DNA of 64,000 bases from Litoribaculum gwangyangense (GTDB taxonomy: Bacteria; Bacteroidota; Bacteroidia; Flavobacteriales; Flavobacteriaceae). The notes beneath the pieces were generated by a model. It had not been told where the DNA came from and made no database searches. It saw only the letters and a program-made list of their open reading frames with translations. The stretch's first letter is position 1. Every line of letters begins with the position of its first letter. The DNA lies in assembly GCF_039543505.1 (NCBI RefSeq), contig NZ_BAABJW010000003.1, positions 393,229 through 457,228 of the forward strand. The letters are read 5' to 3'. The position numbers were made by a program, and so were the translations under genes. Shown here in pieces: positions 63,094-64,000 of the stretch.

Positions 63094-63123
63094 AACACTT
63101 GAATTAGTCGAATTTTTCTTTTT

Positions 63124-64000
63124 CTATTTTCTAACTATTATCTTTTCGGTTACAGTCCTGTATTCCGATTTAAATTGCACTAAGTATAAACCTTCACTTA
63201 GTATACTGGTATCAATTTTTTGAGTTCTATTTTGTAAATCTTTCGCAATACCAGATATGACTCGTCTTCCACTTGCATCATAAACATTGAAGTTCATAAC
63301 TTCACCATCAAAGAGCTCTAAGTCAACATTTAAGATATTAACAACTGGATTTGGGTGAACACCTAAGGTTGTGTTTTGTGCAATAAAAGCCTCCTTGAAC
63401 TCATCATAACTTTTATAAAGTACTACATATTCAGCTATTTGCTCATTTATCCAATCTTTATCAGTGTTGGTTTTACCACTTCTATTGTTCTTAAAAAATC
63501 TGTTAAAGAAGTCACAAAACCATTGTGATCCAATAACTAAATTTACAGCACCTTGCACATCTAAGGAAGCACAAATATTATTATCCGAAATTAAAGATGC
63601 TACATCAAAACCAGTAGTAACTCCTGGCACAACCACACTTAAATCCAAAGTGTTTGGGTTAAATACTAAACTATGTATTCTGTAAAAACCTCTATCCCTT
63701 ACTTCAAACTCCGGAGATGTGGACACATTTAATATGGTTAAAGAGAAGGCCTCTGTTAAAACATACAATTGTTGATATCCATTTGGTATTGTAGGATTTA
63801 TTTTTGTAGTTGCTGAAATAACCGCAGAACCGTTACTTAAACAACTGATTGGACTATTTGAATACATCGTTCCAGAGAAAGCATTACAAACTTCACCTTC
63901 TTCAACCATCACTGGTACACCTGCTACATCTAAACTTGCACAAAGACCATTGTCTATAACCAAGCCCAATACAGCGCCTCCTGTGGTAACTCCAAATTCT
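63124..64000 (-). CDS. type IX secretion cargo protein with C-terminal sorting tail, partial
   Basis: The minus-strand frame is open to the window end, so the N-terminal part is missing and about 291 residues remain. The last 80 residues are a type A type IX sorting domain (LGVHPNPVVNILNV, FNVYDASGRRVISG, LSEGLYLVQFKSEYRTVTEKIIVRK), which sends proteins through the gldKLMN-driven system encoded here. Two copies of a repeat start GVTTG and contain CASLDV (about 63508-63625 and 63876-63993), each ending in a Cys plus aromatic pair. Function of the repeat is unknown. Confidence 0.92.
   Translation of the reverse strand, partial: EFGVTTGGAVLGLVIDNGLCASLDVAGVPVMVEEGEVCNAFSGTMYSNSPISCLSNGSAVISATTKINPTIPNGYQQLYVLTEAFSLTILNVSTSPEFEVRDRGFYRIHSLVFNPNTLDLSVVVPGVTTGFDVASLISDNNICASLDVQGAVNLVIGSQWFCDFFNRFFKNNRSGKTNTDKDWINEQIAEYVVLYKSYDEFKEAFIAQNTTLGVHPNPVVNILNVDLELFDGEVMNFNVYDASGRRVISGIAKDLQNRTQKIDTSILSEGLYLVQFKSEYRTVTEKIIVRK

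Overview
This window comes from an AT-rich genome of the phylum Bacteroidota, most likely family Flavobacteriaceae. The evidence is a complete gldK-gldL-gldM-gldN set (type IX secretion and gliding), an exosortase F pair, a protein with a type IX C-terminal sorting tail, many Cys-anchored lipoproteins with Bacteroidota-style lipoboxes, weak or absent Shine-Dalgarno sequences, and repeated matches to the Bacteroidota promoter TTG-N19..21-TAnnTTTG. Nothing looks like a prophage or transposon. No stretch longer than about 300 bases lacks a gene; the longest gaps are 3354-3644 (a possible tRNA remnant) and 50596-50874 (a perfect dyad and a promoter).

Layout. 1-7.1 kb is accessory and mostly cell-surface: the end of an aldose 1-epimerase, a lipoprotein with a cytidine-deaminase fold, a small membrane protein, a thrombospondin-3/LamG lipoprotein, a long MORN-like repeat protein, the initiator tRNA, a CPXCG protein and a leucine-rich-repeat protein. 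7.1-12.8 kb is a tripartite RND efflux operon (adaptor, pump, TolC). 12.9-16.3 kb holds an ABC-F ATPase, a DUF983 protein and an FAD oxidoreductase. 16.4-25.1 kb is the type IX motor/ring locus gldKLMN, preceded by an arginase-fold protein that has lost most metal ligands, and topA. 26.2-30.8 kb is a housekeeping run: miaB, a sigma-54 activator, lptE, a TPR protein and secG. It is followed by groES-groEL (30.9-32.9 kb), which has a sigma-54-type promoter upstream.

33.0-38.5 kb is a copper-handling operon (HYC_CC_PP protein, CopA ATPase, TonB-dependent receptor, periplasmic HMA protein). 38.5-39.5 kb is exosortase F with its partner. 39.6-41.7 kb has a GAF protein and purH. 41.8-47.4 kb is the cell-elongation operon mreB-mreC-mreD-PBP2-rodA, followed by a lipoprotein form of peptide deformylase. 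48.1-50.6 kb is an ECF-type sigma factor, a membrane-anchored probable anti-sigma factor and an outer-membrane barrel protein. Two copies of the dyad ACCTT-NN-AAGGT lie in its intergenic regions. 50.9-54.2 kb is the three-gene set circularly permuted ATP-grasp / alpha-E / transglutaminase. 54.2-59.5 kb holds an RluD-family synthase and a PASTA protein diverging from ddl, coaD, a phospholipase-D-like lipoprotein and a HEAT protein. 59.5-64 kb has a SulP transporter, an M14 carboxypeptidase lipoprotein and the C-terminal part of a type IX cargo protein.

The strongest leads are the degenerate arginase-fold protein beside gldK, the two lipoproteins carrying enzyme folds normally found in the cytosol (deaminase and deformylase), the sigma-54-like promoter of groESL, the paired dyads in the sigma/anti-sigma locus, and the ATP-grasp/alpha-E/transglutaminase set. 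All function calls come from reading motifs and gene order; no database search was run.
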